The notes beneath the pieces were generated by a model, which was not told the origin of the DNA, did not search any database, and worked only from the letters and a program-made list of their open reading frames with translations. The translations under genes were made by a program, and so were the position numbers. Positions 44,161 through 53,740 of a stretch of 64,000 nucleotides of DNA are shown here, piece after piece; position 1 is the first letter of the stretch, and every line of letters begins with the position of its first letter. The DNA is from Streptococcus cuniculi. GTDB lineage: Bacteria > Bacillota > Bacilli > Lactobacillales > Streptococcaceae. The stretch is from NCBI RefSeq assembly GCF_004570575.1, contig NZ_SPPD01000002.1, positions 162,107 through 226,106 of the forward strand, written 5' to 3'.

Positions 44161-45111
44161 CTATAAAATTGTTAAACTAATAGATAGTAAGATAGCAAGC
44201 AGCAAGACAAAGGTTGTACTCATGTAAAGGAGGGAAACGGTTGTCAGTATATCATCTGCGGTTGCCTCTCTTGTCTCATCTCCGATTGTGGGTTTCTCAA
44301 TGATTTCACCATGATAGATATGAGTTCCTCCCAGCTGAATACCCAAGCTTCCTGCAACCACAGCTTCCGAAAAAGCACTATTTGGGCTGGCATGCTGGTA
44401 GCGGTCTCGATAGCCAATACGGCAAGCTTCTTTGGCATTTAATTGTAAGATATGACTGGCAATCATTAAAGCCAGCCAAGTCACTCGAGCAGGAATAAGG
44501 TTGGCAAGATCATCTATTTTTGCTGATAAATAACCAATAGCTCGGTATTTTTCGGTCTTGTAGCCTACCATAGAATCTAAGGTATTGATGGCCTTATAGC
44601 CAATGGCTAGGACAGGGCCTCCGATGAAAAGACACAGTAGAGGACCGATAACGCCATCGCTAGTATTTTCTGCAACTGTCTCAATCGTAGCTTTGGTAAT
44701 TTCTTCCCGAGAAAGATGAGAGGTATCTCGCCCTACAATCATACTAACCTGATACCTAGCGTCCTCCAGCGTCCCTGTTTTCACCGCATGATAAACCTTG
44801 ATCGCTTCAACCGCCAAACTCCGCGTCGCCAGACTGGCATAGGCCAGATAGGTATAGATTACCCAATAGAATATCGGATGTAGCAAACTCGCCCCCAAAA
44901 GCAAGAGATAGGCAACAGCCACAGACAAACCTACCGTACTAAGCCACAACATTCCCCCAAAAACATAGGGCTGAATCGGTTTCTTTTGAAACATTCTCAG
45001 ACACCAGCTGATGAAATTGCCCATCCATTTTACTGGATGTGGCCACGAATAGGGATCTCCTATCAACCAATCTAAGCAAACAGCAAGAACAATACTAAAC
45101 AGACTCATCAT
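44161..45111 (-). CDS. cbiB: Adenosylcobinamide-phosphate synthase CbiB
   Basis: About 316 residues from ATG 45111, seven nt after GAGG; an upstream GTG at 45123 is also in frame. CLDWLIGDPYSWPHPVKWMG and SMIVGRDTSHLSREEITKAT with TVAENTSDGVIGPLLCLFIG are hallmarks. Integral membrane enzyme joining the aminopropanol (phosphate) made by PduX/CobD to adenosylcobyric acid. Overlaps cbiA by 17 nt. Confidence 0.95.
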   Translation of the reverse strand: MMSLFSIVLAVCLDWLIGDPYSWPHPVKWMGNFISWCLRMFQKKPIQPYVFGGMLWLSTVGLSVAVAYLLLLGASLLHPIFYWVIYTYLAYASLATRSLAVEAIKVYHAVKTGTLEDARYQVSMIVGRDTSHLSREEITKATIETVAENTSDGVIGPLLCLFIGGPVLAIGYKAINTLDSMVGYKTEKYRAIGYLSAKIDDLANLIPARVTWLALMIASHILQLNAKEACRIGYRDRYQHASPNSAFSEAVVAGSLGIQLGGTHIYHGEIIEKPTIGDETREATADDILTTVSLLYMSTTFVLLLAILLSISLTIL

Positions 45112-46468
45112 TTCTTGCCTCACAAATATACTCTAGCCAGTGATGAAGAAGTTCTTCCTTCTGATAAAAATGAACGTGAAGATAGCTGGCAAAAGTTCTG
45201 CCCTTTTGATAACCGCCTTCCCACTTTGCAACTACTTCTCCATCTCGGGATTTTTCTAAATCAAGCACTGTCGCTTCCTCGGTCTCAAATACCGAATGGT
45301 GAAACTCATGTCCACGAACCTTTGTCCCTTTTGGACCGAAGAGACTATCAATCACCGTTGTTGCCTCGCAATAGCCAAAGCATTTCAAACGCGAAGTCAT
45401 AACGCTTGTTCCATCAAAAATCCCCACCATGTCATAGGATTTGTCATCAATTTCTAAAGAGGTTCCTAGGTACATCAAACCACCACATTCGGCGTAAATC
45501 GGTCGTCCCTTTTGATGAGTGTGTAATACGGATGCTCGAAACGAACTATTGTTCATCAATTCCTCAGCATAAATCTCCGGAAAACCACCACCGAAGTAAT
45601 AGGCATCTGCTACTGGCAACTCCTTGTCCTTTAATGGACTAAAAGGAATTAACGTTATCCCCAAATCGGTTAAGAAATCAAGATTGTCTTCATAATAGAA
45701 ATGAAAAGCGTCATCCATGGCATAGGCTAAACGCAAAGGTGCGTAATTTTTCACTTGGAAAGGACTGTGAACGGCTTGTTCCGACTTTTCAACTTTTTTC
45801 AGCAGGCGCTCCAAGTCGATGTGTTCCTGCGCCAAGCCTCCCAGAACATCAAAGGTTTTTTCCAAATTTTCCATTTCCACATCAGGAATTAAGCCCAAAT
45901 GACGCGAAGGCAGCTCCACTTCTGTATTTTTCGGAAAATACCCCAGCACCTCTACGTCTGTATAGCGTTCAATCGCTCCCTTAATCAGCTCATAGTGATT
46001 TTTAGAAGCTACTCGATTGATAATCACCCCTGCAATCGTCAAGTCAGAATCAAAGGTAGAAAAACCGTGAACCATAGCCGCAGCTGAGGTCGAAGTCGCT
46101 TTGCCGTCAATGATCAAGATGACAGGAATACCCAATTTTTTGGCAATATCAGCAGACGAAGCACAATCTTTATCCGTTCCCAGACCGTCAAAAAGCCCCA
46201 TCACTCCTTCCACTACTGCCACATCCGCATCTTGATGCCACTTATAATAGGACCAGGCCAAAGCCTCTCTATCTGGAATCATAAAGCTATCTAAATTTCG
46301 AGAAGCCCGCTTGGTAATACGACTATGGTAAGCTGTATCAATGTAATCTGGCCCAACCTTATAGGGCTGAACTTGATACCCCATATTCGCCAAGCCTTTT
46401 AAAATACCGAGTGTCACAGTTGTTTTGCCAACACCGCTTGAAACACCCGCTAACATAAATTCCTTCAT
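45095..46468 (-). CDS. cbiA: Cobyrinate a,c-diamide synthase CbiA
   Basis: 457 residues. ATPase P-loop LAGVSSGVGKTTVTLGILKG at the start, DSFMIPDREALAWSYYKW and VVEGVMGLFDG, then an amidotransferase domain with cysteine in GRPIYAECGGLMYLG. Amidates the a and c carboxylates of cobyrinate. First gene of the roughly 31-kb operon. Its leader has a terminator and EutV-type hairpins and no cobalamin riboswitch. Confidence 0.96.
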   Translation of the reverse strand: MKEFMLAGVSSGVGKTTVTLGILKGLANMGYQVQPYKVGPDYIDTAYHSRITKRASRNLDSFMIPDREALAWSYYKWHQDADVAVVEGVMGLFDGLGTDKDCASSADIAKKLGIPVILIIDGKATSTSAAAMVHGFSTFDSDLTIAGVIINRVASKNHYELIKGAIERYTDVEVLGYFPKNTEVELPSRHLGLIPDVEMENLEKTFDVLGGLAQEHIDLERLLKKVEKSEQAVHSPFQVKNYAPLRLAYAMDDAFHFYYEDNLDFLTDLGITLIPFSPLKDKELPVADAYYFGGGFPEIYAEELMNNSSFRASVLHTHQKGRPIYAECGGLMYLGTSLEIDDKSYDMVGIFDGTSVMTSRLKCFGYCEATTVIDSLFGPKGTKVRGHEFHHSVFETEEATVLDLEKSRDGEVVAKWEGGYQKGRTFASYLHVHFYQKEELLHHWLEYICEARNDESV

Positions 46469-46488
46469 GACCCTCTCCTCATACGCAT

Positions 46489-46535
46489 AAAAACGGTGCT
46501 ACAAAAAATATTCCTATATCTTTTGTAGCACCGTT
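46489..46535 (-). terminator. Leader terminator of the cbi operon
   Basis: Arms AACGGTGCTACAAAA and TTTTGTAGCACCGTT are perfectly complementary (15 pairs) and followed by a T-tract ending at 46489, 21 nt before the cbiA ATG. Such a strong terminator inside the leader implies that the operon is off unless antitermination occurs. Confidence 0.93.
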
Positions 46536-46581
46536 GCTCTCTATTATCATCAACACATCGTCGTGTTGGAAATCGCTTTCC
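46527..46581 (-). promoter_or_regulatory. Candidate ANTAR (EutV) antiterminator in the cbi leader
   Basis: Three hairpins. 46568-46581: GGAA and TTCC around AGCGAT (A1, G4). 46551-46568: CAACAC and GTGTTG around GACGAT (G4 kept, A1 replaced by G). 46527-46538: AGC and GCT around AACGGT (A1, G4), fitting the known AGCAANGRRGCU pattern except at one position. The last hairpin shares its loop and 3' arm with the terminator 5' arm, exactly the eutA arrangement. Which of the first two acts as P1 is unclear: the linkers are 12 or 29 nt, longer than the 3-7 nt of the other sites. Confidence 0.68.
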
Positions 46582-46597
46582 TAGTTAGATTAATTTA

Positions 46598-46626
46598 AGT
46601 TTACTTTAAAAAAAATAGAATGTCAA
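46598..46626 (-). promoter_or_regulatory. Promoter of the cbi operon
   Basis: Perfect TTGACA (46621-46626), 17-nt spacer, TAAACT (46598-46603). Predicted start is near 46591, so the leader is about 120 nt. No cre-like site is visible here. Confidence 0.85.
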
Positions 46627-46870
46627 CCCCTTACGAAAAAGAATCACTCTCATCATTCATTTTTTTCTCTCATCTATTTTAGACATTGTAGACTATGTAA
46701 TCTGTCATAGAACCTGCCTATAGCCCTTGTAATGGTAACGAAAGACACTATGAATGACAAAACCAACGGAGGTATTCCAACTTATTTTTATCAACTGTCA
46801 TTGGTTGCAAAATTTCAGGTATACACATCTTCATTTGATTCCTCTTTCAAGCACAACTTGTTTGATGGAT
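46627..46870. other. Intergenic stretch with no supported feature
   Basis: Between the cbi promoter and the BOX-like repeat. Very short frames exist on both strands (a 28-codon frame on the minus strand preceded by AGAGGA, and about 44 codons on the plus strand) but neither has recognisable sequence. It may be decayed DNA. Confidence 0.5.
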
Positions 46871-46984
46871 TTTATACTCAATGAAAATCAAGAACAGACT
46901 AGGCGACGCCGATGCAGATAGAACTGAAGTTCATCCAATCAAGTCAACAACATCTGCTTTTGATTTTCATTCATTGAGTATAAA
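46871..46984. repeat. BOX-like streptococcal repeat element
   Basis: Ends are inverted repeats: TTTATACTCAATGAAAATCAA on the left and its complement with a 4-nt insertion on the right. The interior (AGGCGACGCCGATGCAGATA, then GAACTGAAGTTCATC) resembles the BOX/boxA-type intergenic elements of S. pneumoniae and relatives. No coding capacity. Confidence 0.75.
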
Positions 46985-47087
46985 TACGACAAGTCGAAAG
47001 TGACGATGTATCAAAGTTCGTTCAAAAGACTATAAGTCCACATAATGGTGCATTTGTTAGGCTATAGGCTTCCTTTCTCCCCAACAC

Positions 47088-47115
47088 AAAAAAGTCGTCC
47101 GTAGACAGCTTTTTT
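47088..47115. terminator. Terminator of the ATP-cone gene
   Basis: On the minus strand AAAAAAG.TGTC and GACGA.CTTTTTT pair around a TACG loop with one mismatch, right after the stop at 47119. The T-tracts on both sides make it potentially bidirectional. Confidence 0.85.
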
Positions 47116-47118
47116 GGA

Positions 47119-47457
47119 TTAGCGTACTTGTTCAAAGCGTAGATGAACATTGATGCGGTCGCCGTAGCCATTGCGCTCAAGGTCGCGTTGGAGGCGGTAA
47201 GAAATATAGTGTTCAGCAATCGCAATGTAGCCTGCATCAATCAGACGGTGTTCTACTTGTGATTGGACCATGCTGATGGTCGGACGCTCTGTATGAGCTT
47301 CTTCCAAGTCTAAAACTACTTTCTTGGTCACTTGAGCCAAATTTTGACGCCAAGTATCATCGATGACATAGACAGTACGAGCAGCTTTTATAATCGCTTG
47401 GTAAATTTTTTCTGGATCAAAGTCAACGACTTCTCCACTCCGTTTAATGACTTGCAT
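47119..47457 (-). CDS. Stand-alone ATP-cone domain protein
   Basis: 112 residues consisting of one ATP-cone domain (VIKRSGEVVDFDPEKIYQAI, then SMVQSQVEHRLIDAGYIAIA and EHYISYRL). This domain normally sits at the N-terminus of ribonucleotide reductases (NrdD, NrdA) or in NrdR and senses ATP/dATP. Here it is the whole protein: it has its own promoter, ribosome site and terminator, so it does not look like a truncated nrdD. No zinc finger, so it is not NrdR. Function unknown; a nucleotide-sensing partner protein is possible. Confidence 0.8.
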   Translation of the reverse strand: MQVIKRSGEVVDFDPEKIYQAIIKAARTVYVIDDTWRQNLAQVTKKVVLDLEEAHTERPTISMVQSQVEHRLIDAGYIAIAEHYISYRLQRDLERNGYGDRINVHLRFEQVR

Positions 47458-47500
47458 AAAAAGCTCCTTTCTTTAGGTTTTACAACCCTCTTATACTACT

Positions 47501-47529
47501 ATTATCCAAGGATTATGCAGATTTGTCAA
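47501..47529 (-). promoter_or_regulatory. Promoter of the ATP-cone gene
   Basis: TTGACA (47524-47529), 17-nt spacer, GATAAT (47501-47506). It lies back to back with the pepF promoter: TTGACA here overlaps the region just upstream of the pepF -10. Confidence 0.8.
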
Positions 47530-47545
47530 GTTTTTTCCTGATATA

Positions 47546-47554
47546 TGATATAAT
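47546..47554 (+). promoter_or_regulatory. Extended -10 promoter of pepF
   Basis: TGATATAAT: a perfect TATAAT (47549-47554) preceded by TG. The only -35-like hexamer (TTGTCA at 47523) is 20 nt away, too far for a normal spacer. Confidence 0.6.
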
Positions 47555-47582
47555 ATTTTCAATACAAAAAAGGAGAATTCAA

Positions 47583-49373
47583 ATGACAAATGCGATGCCA
47601 AAACGTCAAGAAATTGATGTGCAGTTAACCTGGGATACTTCCCTCATTTACCCTTCTCACGAGGCCTATCAAAAAGGTCTTGCGGACTACAAGGCACAGG
47701 TAGAACAGTTTGAACAAGACTACAAGGATAAACTGACTTCTAGCGAGGTGATTGTCCGTGCCCTCAAGGAATACGAGCTTATCCAAACTATTAACAATAA
47801 GTTGAGCCACTACGCCTACTTAAACCTTGATGTGGACAAGATGAATGCAGAGCTTGCAGCTCTGGCCAATGAATACCAAGTGACCTTAGCGACCAGCTAT
47901 CCAAAGATTGCCTTCTTACAGACCCAACTTGCTCTGTTGGATGAAGCAATATTGAACGAAGTCAGCGCTCAAGAGCCACAATGGACCAGCTATATCCAGG
48001 ATATTCTTCGTAAAAAACCACACCAGTTGCACCCATTGCAGGAAGACTTGTTGGCTAATTTTGCCCCAACATTTGGACAGCCTCACCGCAATTATGAGAC
48101 GACAAAGTTTGAAGATATGACTTTTGAAAACTTCACTGCAAATGGTCAATCTTACGGAAACAGCTACGTTTTGTTTGAAAATGACTACGAAATCAGCCAC
48201 GATACAGAAATTCGTCGTCAATCCGCAGCTGGCTTCTATTCAACCCTTCGCAAATACAAAAATACCACCGCTGCGGACTACTTGTCTCATATCAAAAATG
48301 AGCAAATTGAGGCAAAACTACGTGGATTTAAGTCAACCATTGACTACCTGCTCTTTGACCAAAATGTTTCCCGTGAGTTGTTTGATCGCCAAATCGATGT
48401 GATTATGAAAGAATTGGCTCCTCACATGCGCCGCTATGTCAAATTAGTCGCAAAAGCGCACGGCCTTGAAAAAATCACCCACGCAGACCTAAAAATCAGC
48501 CTGCCATCAGACTTCAATCAGCGCATCACACCTGAAGAATCCAAACAATTCTTGAACGATTGCCTTGGAATCTTGGGAGAGGATTACATTCAGATGATTG
48601 AGCAAGCCTTTGATGAGCGCTGGATTGACTTTGCTCAAAACGAAGGAAAATCAACAGGTGGTTACTGTGCGACCTTGTATGATGGGCCATCTTACATTCT
48701 CTTGTCTTGGACTGGTTTGATGAATGAAGTCTTGGTACTCGCACACGAACTTGGCCATGCTGGACATTTCCAATTAGCGAAAAAACAAAGCATTCTCAAC
48801 TACGATCCATCGCTTTACTTTATCGAAGCACCGTCTACTGCCAATGAGGTCTTGACATGTAACACTCTCTTGAAACAAAATCAAGATCCAGCCTTCCAAG
48901 CCTACCTCATTAGTGAATTGATCAGCCGCACCTACTTCCACAATATGGTCACTCATTTATTGGAAGCGGCTTTCCAACGCGAAGTCTATACTCGTTTGGA
49001 CAATGATGAATACCTCAACGGGGACATCCTCTGCCAGATTAAACTCGATATTATTAAGGAATTCTGGGGTGAAGACTTTGAAATCGGAGACGATGCAGGT
49101 CTCATCTGGATGCGTCAGCCACACTACTACATGGGCTTGTACCCGTACACTTACTCTGCTGGTCTGACCATCGGAACAGCCATGGCCAAACAACTGGAAG
49201 AAAATCCTGAAGCAGTTGTTGAAAAATGGCTCGAAACCCTCTCTCTAGGAGCTAGCCTATCTGCCCAAGACCTTGCCAAACACGCAGGTGTCGATGTCTC
49301 AACAGACAAGCCATTGAAAGAAACGATTACCTATGTCGGATCATTGGTGGATAAGTTGGAAGAATTAGTGTAA
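47583..49373 (+). CDS. pepF: Oligoendopeptidase F (PepF, M3 family)
   Basis: 596 residues from ATG 47583, preceded by AAGGAG; the frame is open 20 codons further upstream but without a ribosome site. Zinc motif HELGH at residues 388-392 with a downstream glutamate in FIEAPSTANEVL. Cytosolic metallopeptidase that trims peptides of about 7 to 17 residues. Transcribed alone and ends in a strong terminator. Confidence 0.95.
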   Translation: MTNAMPKRQEIDVQLTWDTSLIYPSHEAYQKGLADYKAQVEQFEQDYKDKLTSSEVIVRALKEYELIQTINNKLSHYAYLNLDVDKMNAELAALANEYQVTLATSYPKIAFLQTQLALLDEAILNEVSAQEPQWTSYIQDILRKKPHQLHPLQEDLLANFAPTFGQPHRNYETTKFEDMTFENFTANGQSYGNSYVLFENDYEISHDTEIRRQSAAGFYSTLRKYKNTTAADYLSHIKNEQIEAKLRGFKSTIDYLLFDQNVSRELFDRQIDVIMKELAPHMRRYVKLVAKAHGLEKITHADLKISLPSDFNQRITPEESKQFLNDCLGILGEDYIQMIEQAFDERWIDFAQNEGKSTGGYCATLYDGPSYILLSWTGLMNEVLVLAHELGHAGHFQLAKKQSILNYDPSLYFIEAPSTANEVLTCNTLLKQNQDPAFQAYLISELISRTYFHNMVTHLLEAAFQREVYTRLDNDEYLNGDILCQIKLDIIKEFWGEDFEIGDDAGLIWMRQPHYYMGLYPYTYSAGLTIGTAMAKQLEENPEAVVEKWLETLSLGASLSAQDLAKHAGVDVSTDKPLKETITYVGSLVDKLEELV

Positions 49374-49380
49374 ACAGCAT

Positions 49381-49416
49381 AAACCCTGTCTCGTTTCAAA
49401 CCGAGACAGGGTTTTT
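49381..49416. terminator. Bidirectional terminator between pepF and glpF
   Basis: AAACCCTGTCTCG and CGAGACAGGGTTT are perfect complements around an 8-nt loop, T-tract on the plus side and A-tract start on the other. Serves the convergent pepF and glp operons. Confidence 0.95.
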
Positions 49417-49422
49417 AAATCC

Positions 49423-50130
49423 TTAGAATACGAGTCCGTAAAAGATTGCTGCTAGAAGGCCTCCGATAATTGGACCTACGACTGGTACAAGTGCATAGCC
49501 CCAATCTGAATCACCCTTGTGTTTCAAAGGGAGAATAGCGTGCATGATACGAGGGCCGAGGTCACGCGCAGGGTTCAAGGCATAACCTGTTGGACCACCA
49601 AGCGACACGCCGAGAGAGAGAATCAAAGCGCCGACAGTCAAGGTACCAAGACCTGCTGGCATATCGTAATTGCCAAAGGCTAGCAAGCCAAGGACAAGGA
49701 CAAATGTTCCAATCGCTTCACTAATTGTGTTGGTCACGGTGTTACGGATTGCAGGGCCAGTTGAGAATGTCGCAAGCACTGCTCCAGTATCTTCTGTTGC
49801 ATCATAGTGGTCTTTGTACATCAAGTAAACCAAGAGACTTCCGATAAAGGCTCCGACAAATTGAGCCCCGATATAAGGGAAGACAGACCCCAACGGAAGA
49901 TTGCCTGCATAGGCCATCGCAATGGATACTGCTGGGTTCAAGTGAGCAGGACCTAAGAGACCACTGATAAAGGCTGCCATTGCAACCGCAAGCCCCCAAC
50001 CGATGGTAATCACAATCCAGCCAGCATCCTTGCTCTTACTCTTGTCAAGCACTACGCCTGCTACGACACCGTTCCCCAAGAGGATTAACAAAGCGGTTCC
50101 GATTACTTCACCTAATAGTTCTTTTTCCAT
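49423..50130 (-). CDS. glpF: Glycerol uptake facilitator GlpF
   Basis: 235 residues, six membrane helices and the two aquaglyceroporin half-helices GPAHLNPAVSIAMA and YALNPARDLGPR (both NPA motifs; the Asp after NPAR is typical of glycerol channels). Passive glycerol entry. Third gene of the glpK-glpO-glpF operon. Confidence 0.95.
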   Translation of the reverse strand: MEKELLGEVIGTALLILLGNGVVAGVVLDKSKSKDAGWIVITIGWGLAVAMAAFISGLLGPAHLNPAVSIAMAYAGNLPLGSVFPYIGAQFVGAFIGSLLVYLMYKDHYDATEDTGAVLATFSTGPAIRNTVTNTISEAIGTFVLVLGLLAFGNYDMPAGLGTLTVGALILSLGVSLGGPTGYALNPARDLGPRIMHAILPLKHKGDSDWGYALVPVVGPIIGGLLAAIFYGLVF

Positions 50131-50147
50131 ATAAACTCCTTTTTAAG

Positions 50148-50188
50148 CCCTTTCAAGCTAGGATTTCTACTAGTACCTAGCTCAAGGG
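50148..50188 (-). promoter_or_regulatory. Hairpin between glpO and glpF
   Basis: CCCTTGAGCTAGG pairs with CCTAGCTTGAAAGGG around a 13-nt loop with small bulges. It is followed by CTTAAAAAG, not a T-tract, so it is more likely an RNA processing or stability element than a terminator. Confidence 0.55.
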
Positions 50189-50194
50189 TTCATT

Positions 50195-52024
50195 CTATTT
50201 ATTTTTTAAATAAGCCAAGTCATTCTTGACCAAGGTTTCATCCAATAATGCCCGCTGTGCTGCTTGTTCTTCTTCAGACCAGCCGTAGTAGGCTGCCATT
50301 TCAAGGAGCACGTCATCAACGATAGCGTCAAGCTGTTCCCGCATAAAGAGCATGTAGTTGGTCCGACGTAGAAGGTAGTCCACCGCAGTGAGAGCCATTT
50401 CTTCTTTCATGGCATAGTGGAGAGAGAGCAGATCACGCTGGTTGAGCTGGCTGACTGCTTCTACTTTGTGGTTCAAAGCAAAGACTTTTGGTGCGTTTGA
50501 ACCATACAAGTTCGCAAGGTAGAGCGCATCATCGTAGTGCAAGCCTTTTTTCACTCCGAGTTGTGCCAAATGTTCGATTTCTTCTGCGACATTGGCTGGG
50601 TTCAACTCGCCTCCTGATACAGGGTAGGTTTTGGAGTTGACCAGTCTAAACTTGCGACCGTGCTCTGCTGCAAGGATTTCTGCGACCTTTTCAAGAGCGC
50701 CTTCTGCCATTTTACGGAAATCCGTAATCTTACCGCCAGCTAGGATCAACAATCCATTGTCATCCCGGTCAAGAGAAGAACCACGAGAAACGGCTGATGG
50801 AGCCAAGGTCTTTTCAGACACGCTACCTTCTAGCTGGGTCAAGTCATGTTCCACATCGTCACGTGTCTTTTCATTGTTGAGATAGGCCTTGACTGTATCA
50901 ATCAAGTTGTTGAAACTATCATCGCTCAATTTACCGTTGTTTCCGCCATTGTAGTCCGAAGCGCCATTTCCAGAAAGCAGAGGACGTAGTCCTGCCCAAC
51001 CGCTCTCAATGTCGTCAAGGGTCAAGTTGGTACCTGGGAAACGGTTATTGACAATATCCAGCAAGTAATCGACATCTTCTTGGGTGACCATTGGATTTGC
51101 TAAATCGCCTATGTAATCGGTATCGGTCGTTCCAAAGTAAGTCTTGTTTTCACGAGGCAGAACAAAGACCATCCGTCCGTCTGCATGACCTGTGTCAAAA
51201 TAAGTTGGTTGTGGCACGGAAAGACGGGCGCTATCAACGACTAAATGAACTCCTTTTGTTGGACGCATTTGCAATAGGCCGCTGCCTTCACCTCCGAGAT
51301 TACGCACTTCATCGCTCCATGGTCCAGTAGTATTGATGACGAGGCGGGCACGGATTTCAAAGGTGCTATCGGTCAAGAGATCACGCGCCACAATGCCTAC
51401 GACCTTGCCCTTTTCATCCTTGATAAAACGTTCTGCTTTGACACGGCTGGCAATCAAGGCACCATCTTTTGCGGCACGTTTGATATTTTCAATCACGAGG
51501 CGGGCATCGTTATTGCGGAAATCAAGATAGACACCGCCCCCGACAAGTCCTTCTTGCTTCAAGTGAGGCTCGCGTTCCAAGACTTCTTCTTTGGTCAATA
51601 CTTTGTTGGCCAAGTCTGTGTTGTTGACACCTGCTAAGAGGTCATACAAGTCCATGGCAACTTTTAAGCGGAACATACTGAAAGTGGAACCTTCTTCGTC
51701 ATAGACTGGAAGGAGCATCGGGTCTGGTTTTGGAATGTGCGGTGCGATTTGTTGCACGATCGCCCGTTCTGACACCGTATCTGATACGACTTCCACGTCA
51801 AATTGTTTCAAGTACCGCAAGCCACCGTGCACCAATTTTGTGGAACGGCTACTGGTCCCTTCTGCAAAGTCTTGCATTTCAATCAAGGCTGTTTCCATTC
51901 CGCTTGCTGCTGCCTGAAGCGCTACACCTGCACCAGTGATTCCGCCCCCGATAATCAGCAAATCAAGTTGTCTGTCCTGCATTTTTTCAATGGCTAATCG
52001 TCTTGTTTCTTTTGAAAATTCCAT
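50195..52024 (-). CDS. glpO: Alpha-glycerophosphate oxidase GlpO
   Basis: 609 residues, the usual streptococcal length (longer than GlpD dehydrogenases). FAD-binding DLLIIGGGITGAGVALQAAA near the N-terminus, TSSRSTKLVHGGLRYL and KGVHLVVD. Oxidises glycerol 3-phosphate with oxygen, giving dihydroxyacetone phosphate and hydrogen peroxide; a major peroxide source in oral streptococci growing on glycerol. 15 nt after glpK. Confidence 0.95.
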   Translation of the reverse strand: MEFSKETRRLAIEKMQDRQLDLLIIGGGITGAGVALQAAASGMETALIEMQDFAEGTSSRSTKLVHGGLRYLKQFDVEVVSDTVSERAIVQQIAPHIPKPDPMLLPVYDEEGSTFSMFRLKVAMDLYDLLAGVNNTDLANKVLTKEEVLEREPHLKQEGLVGGGVYLDFRNNDARLVIENIKRAAKDGALIASRVKAERFIKDEKGKVVGIVARDLLTDSTFEIRARLVINTTGPWSDEVRNLGGEGSGLLQMRPTKGVHLVVDSARLSVPQPTYFDTGHADGRMVFVLPRENKTYFGTTDTDYIGDLANPMVTQEDVDYLLDIVNNRFPGTNLTLDDIESGWAGLRPLLSGNGASDYNGGNNGKLSDDSFNNLIDTVKAYLNNEKTRDDVEHDLTQLEGSVSEKTLAPSAVSRGSSLDRDDNGLLILAGGKITDFRKMAEGALEKVAEILAAEHGRKFRLVNSKTYPVSGGELNPANVAEEIEHLAQLGVKKGLHYDDALYLANLYGSNAPKVFALNHKVEAVSQLNQRDLLSLHYAMKEEMALTAVDYLLRRTNYMLFMREQLDAIVDDVLLEMAAYYGWSEEEQAAQRALLDETLVKNDLAYLKNK

Positions 52025-52039
52025 CTTGTACTCTCTTTT

Positions 52040-53566
<1,527 letters not shown>

Positions 53567-53585
53567 TTATGTTGATGTTTTGTTT

Positions 53586-53621
53586 TAAAAACGCTTCCGT
53601 TTTCTATTTATCCCTATTGTA
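53586..53621 (-). promoter_or_regulatory. Promoter region of glpK with cre-like site
   Basis: TACAAT (53616-53621) is a reasonable -10; no clear -35 is 17 nt away. Just downstream CGGAAGCGTTTTTA (53586-53599) resembles a cre site, consistent with catabolite repression of glycerol use. Moderate matches only. Confidence 0.5.
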
Positions 53622-53683
53622 CCCTATTTTTCCTGCTAGCTCCTATCAAAAAATATCGTTTTGTAAAAATTTTTGACAAGAAT

Positions 53684-53734
53684 AAAAAGAGTGACGTTCC
53701 AAAGCCTATCAGCAACTGTTTTCTCACTCTTTTT
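53684..53734 (-). terminator. Terminator of the Mga-like gene
   Basis: AAAAAGAGTGA and TCACTCTTTTT are perfect complements separated by 29 nt, starting 7 nt after the stop codon. Confidence 0.85.
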
Positions 53735-53740
53735 CAATCC

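Noticed and set aside
46489..46660. Cobalamin riboswitch in front of cbiA
   Set aside because: I looked for the GCCACTG box and the GTCAGG box on the minus strand and found neither; the leader is only about 120 nt, too short for the usual fold plus terminator.
47119..47457. Pseudogene of anaerobic ribonucleotide reductase nrdD
   Set aside because: The frame has its own promoter and ribosome site and is closed by a terminator two nt after the stop area, with no decayed nrdD sequence following.
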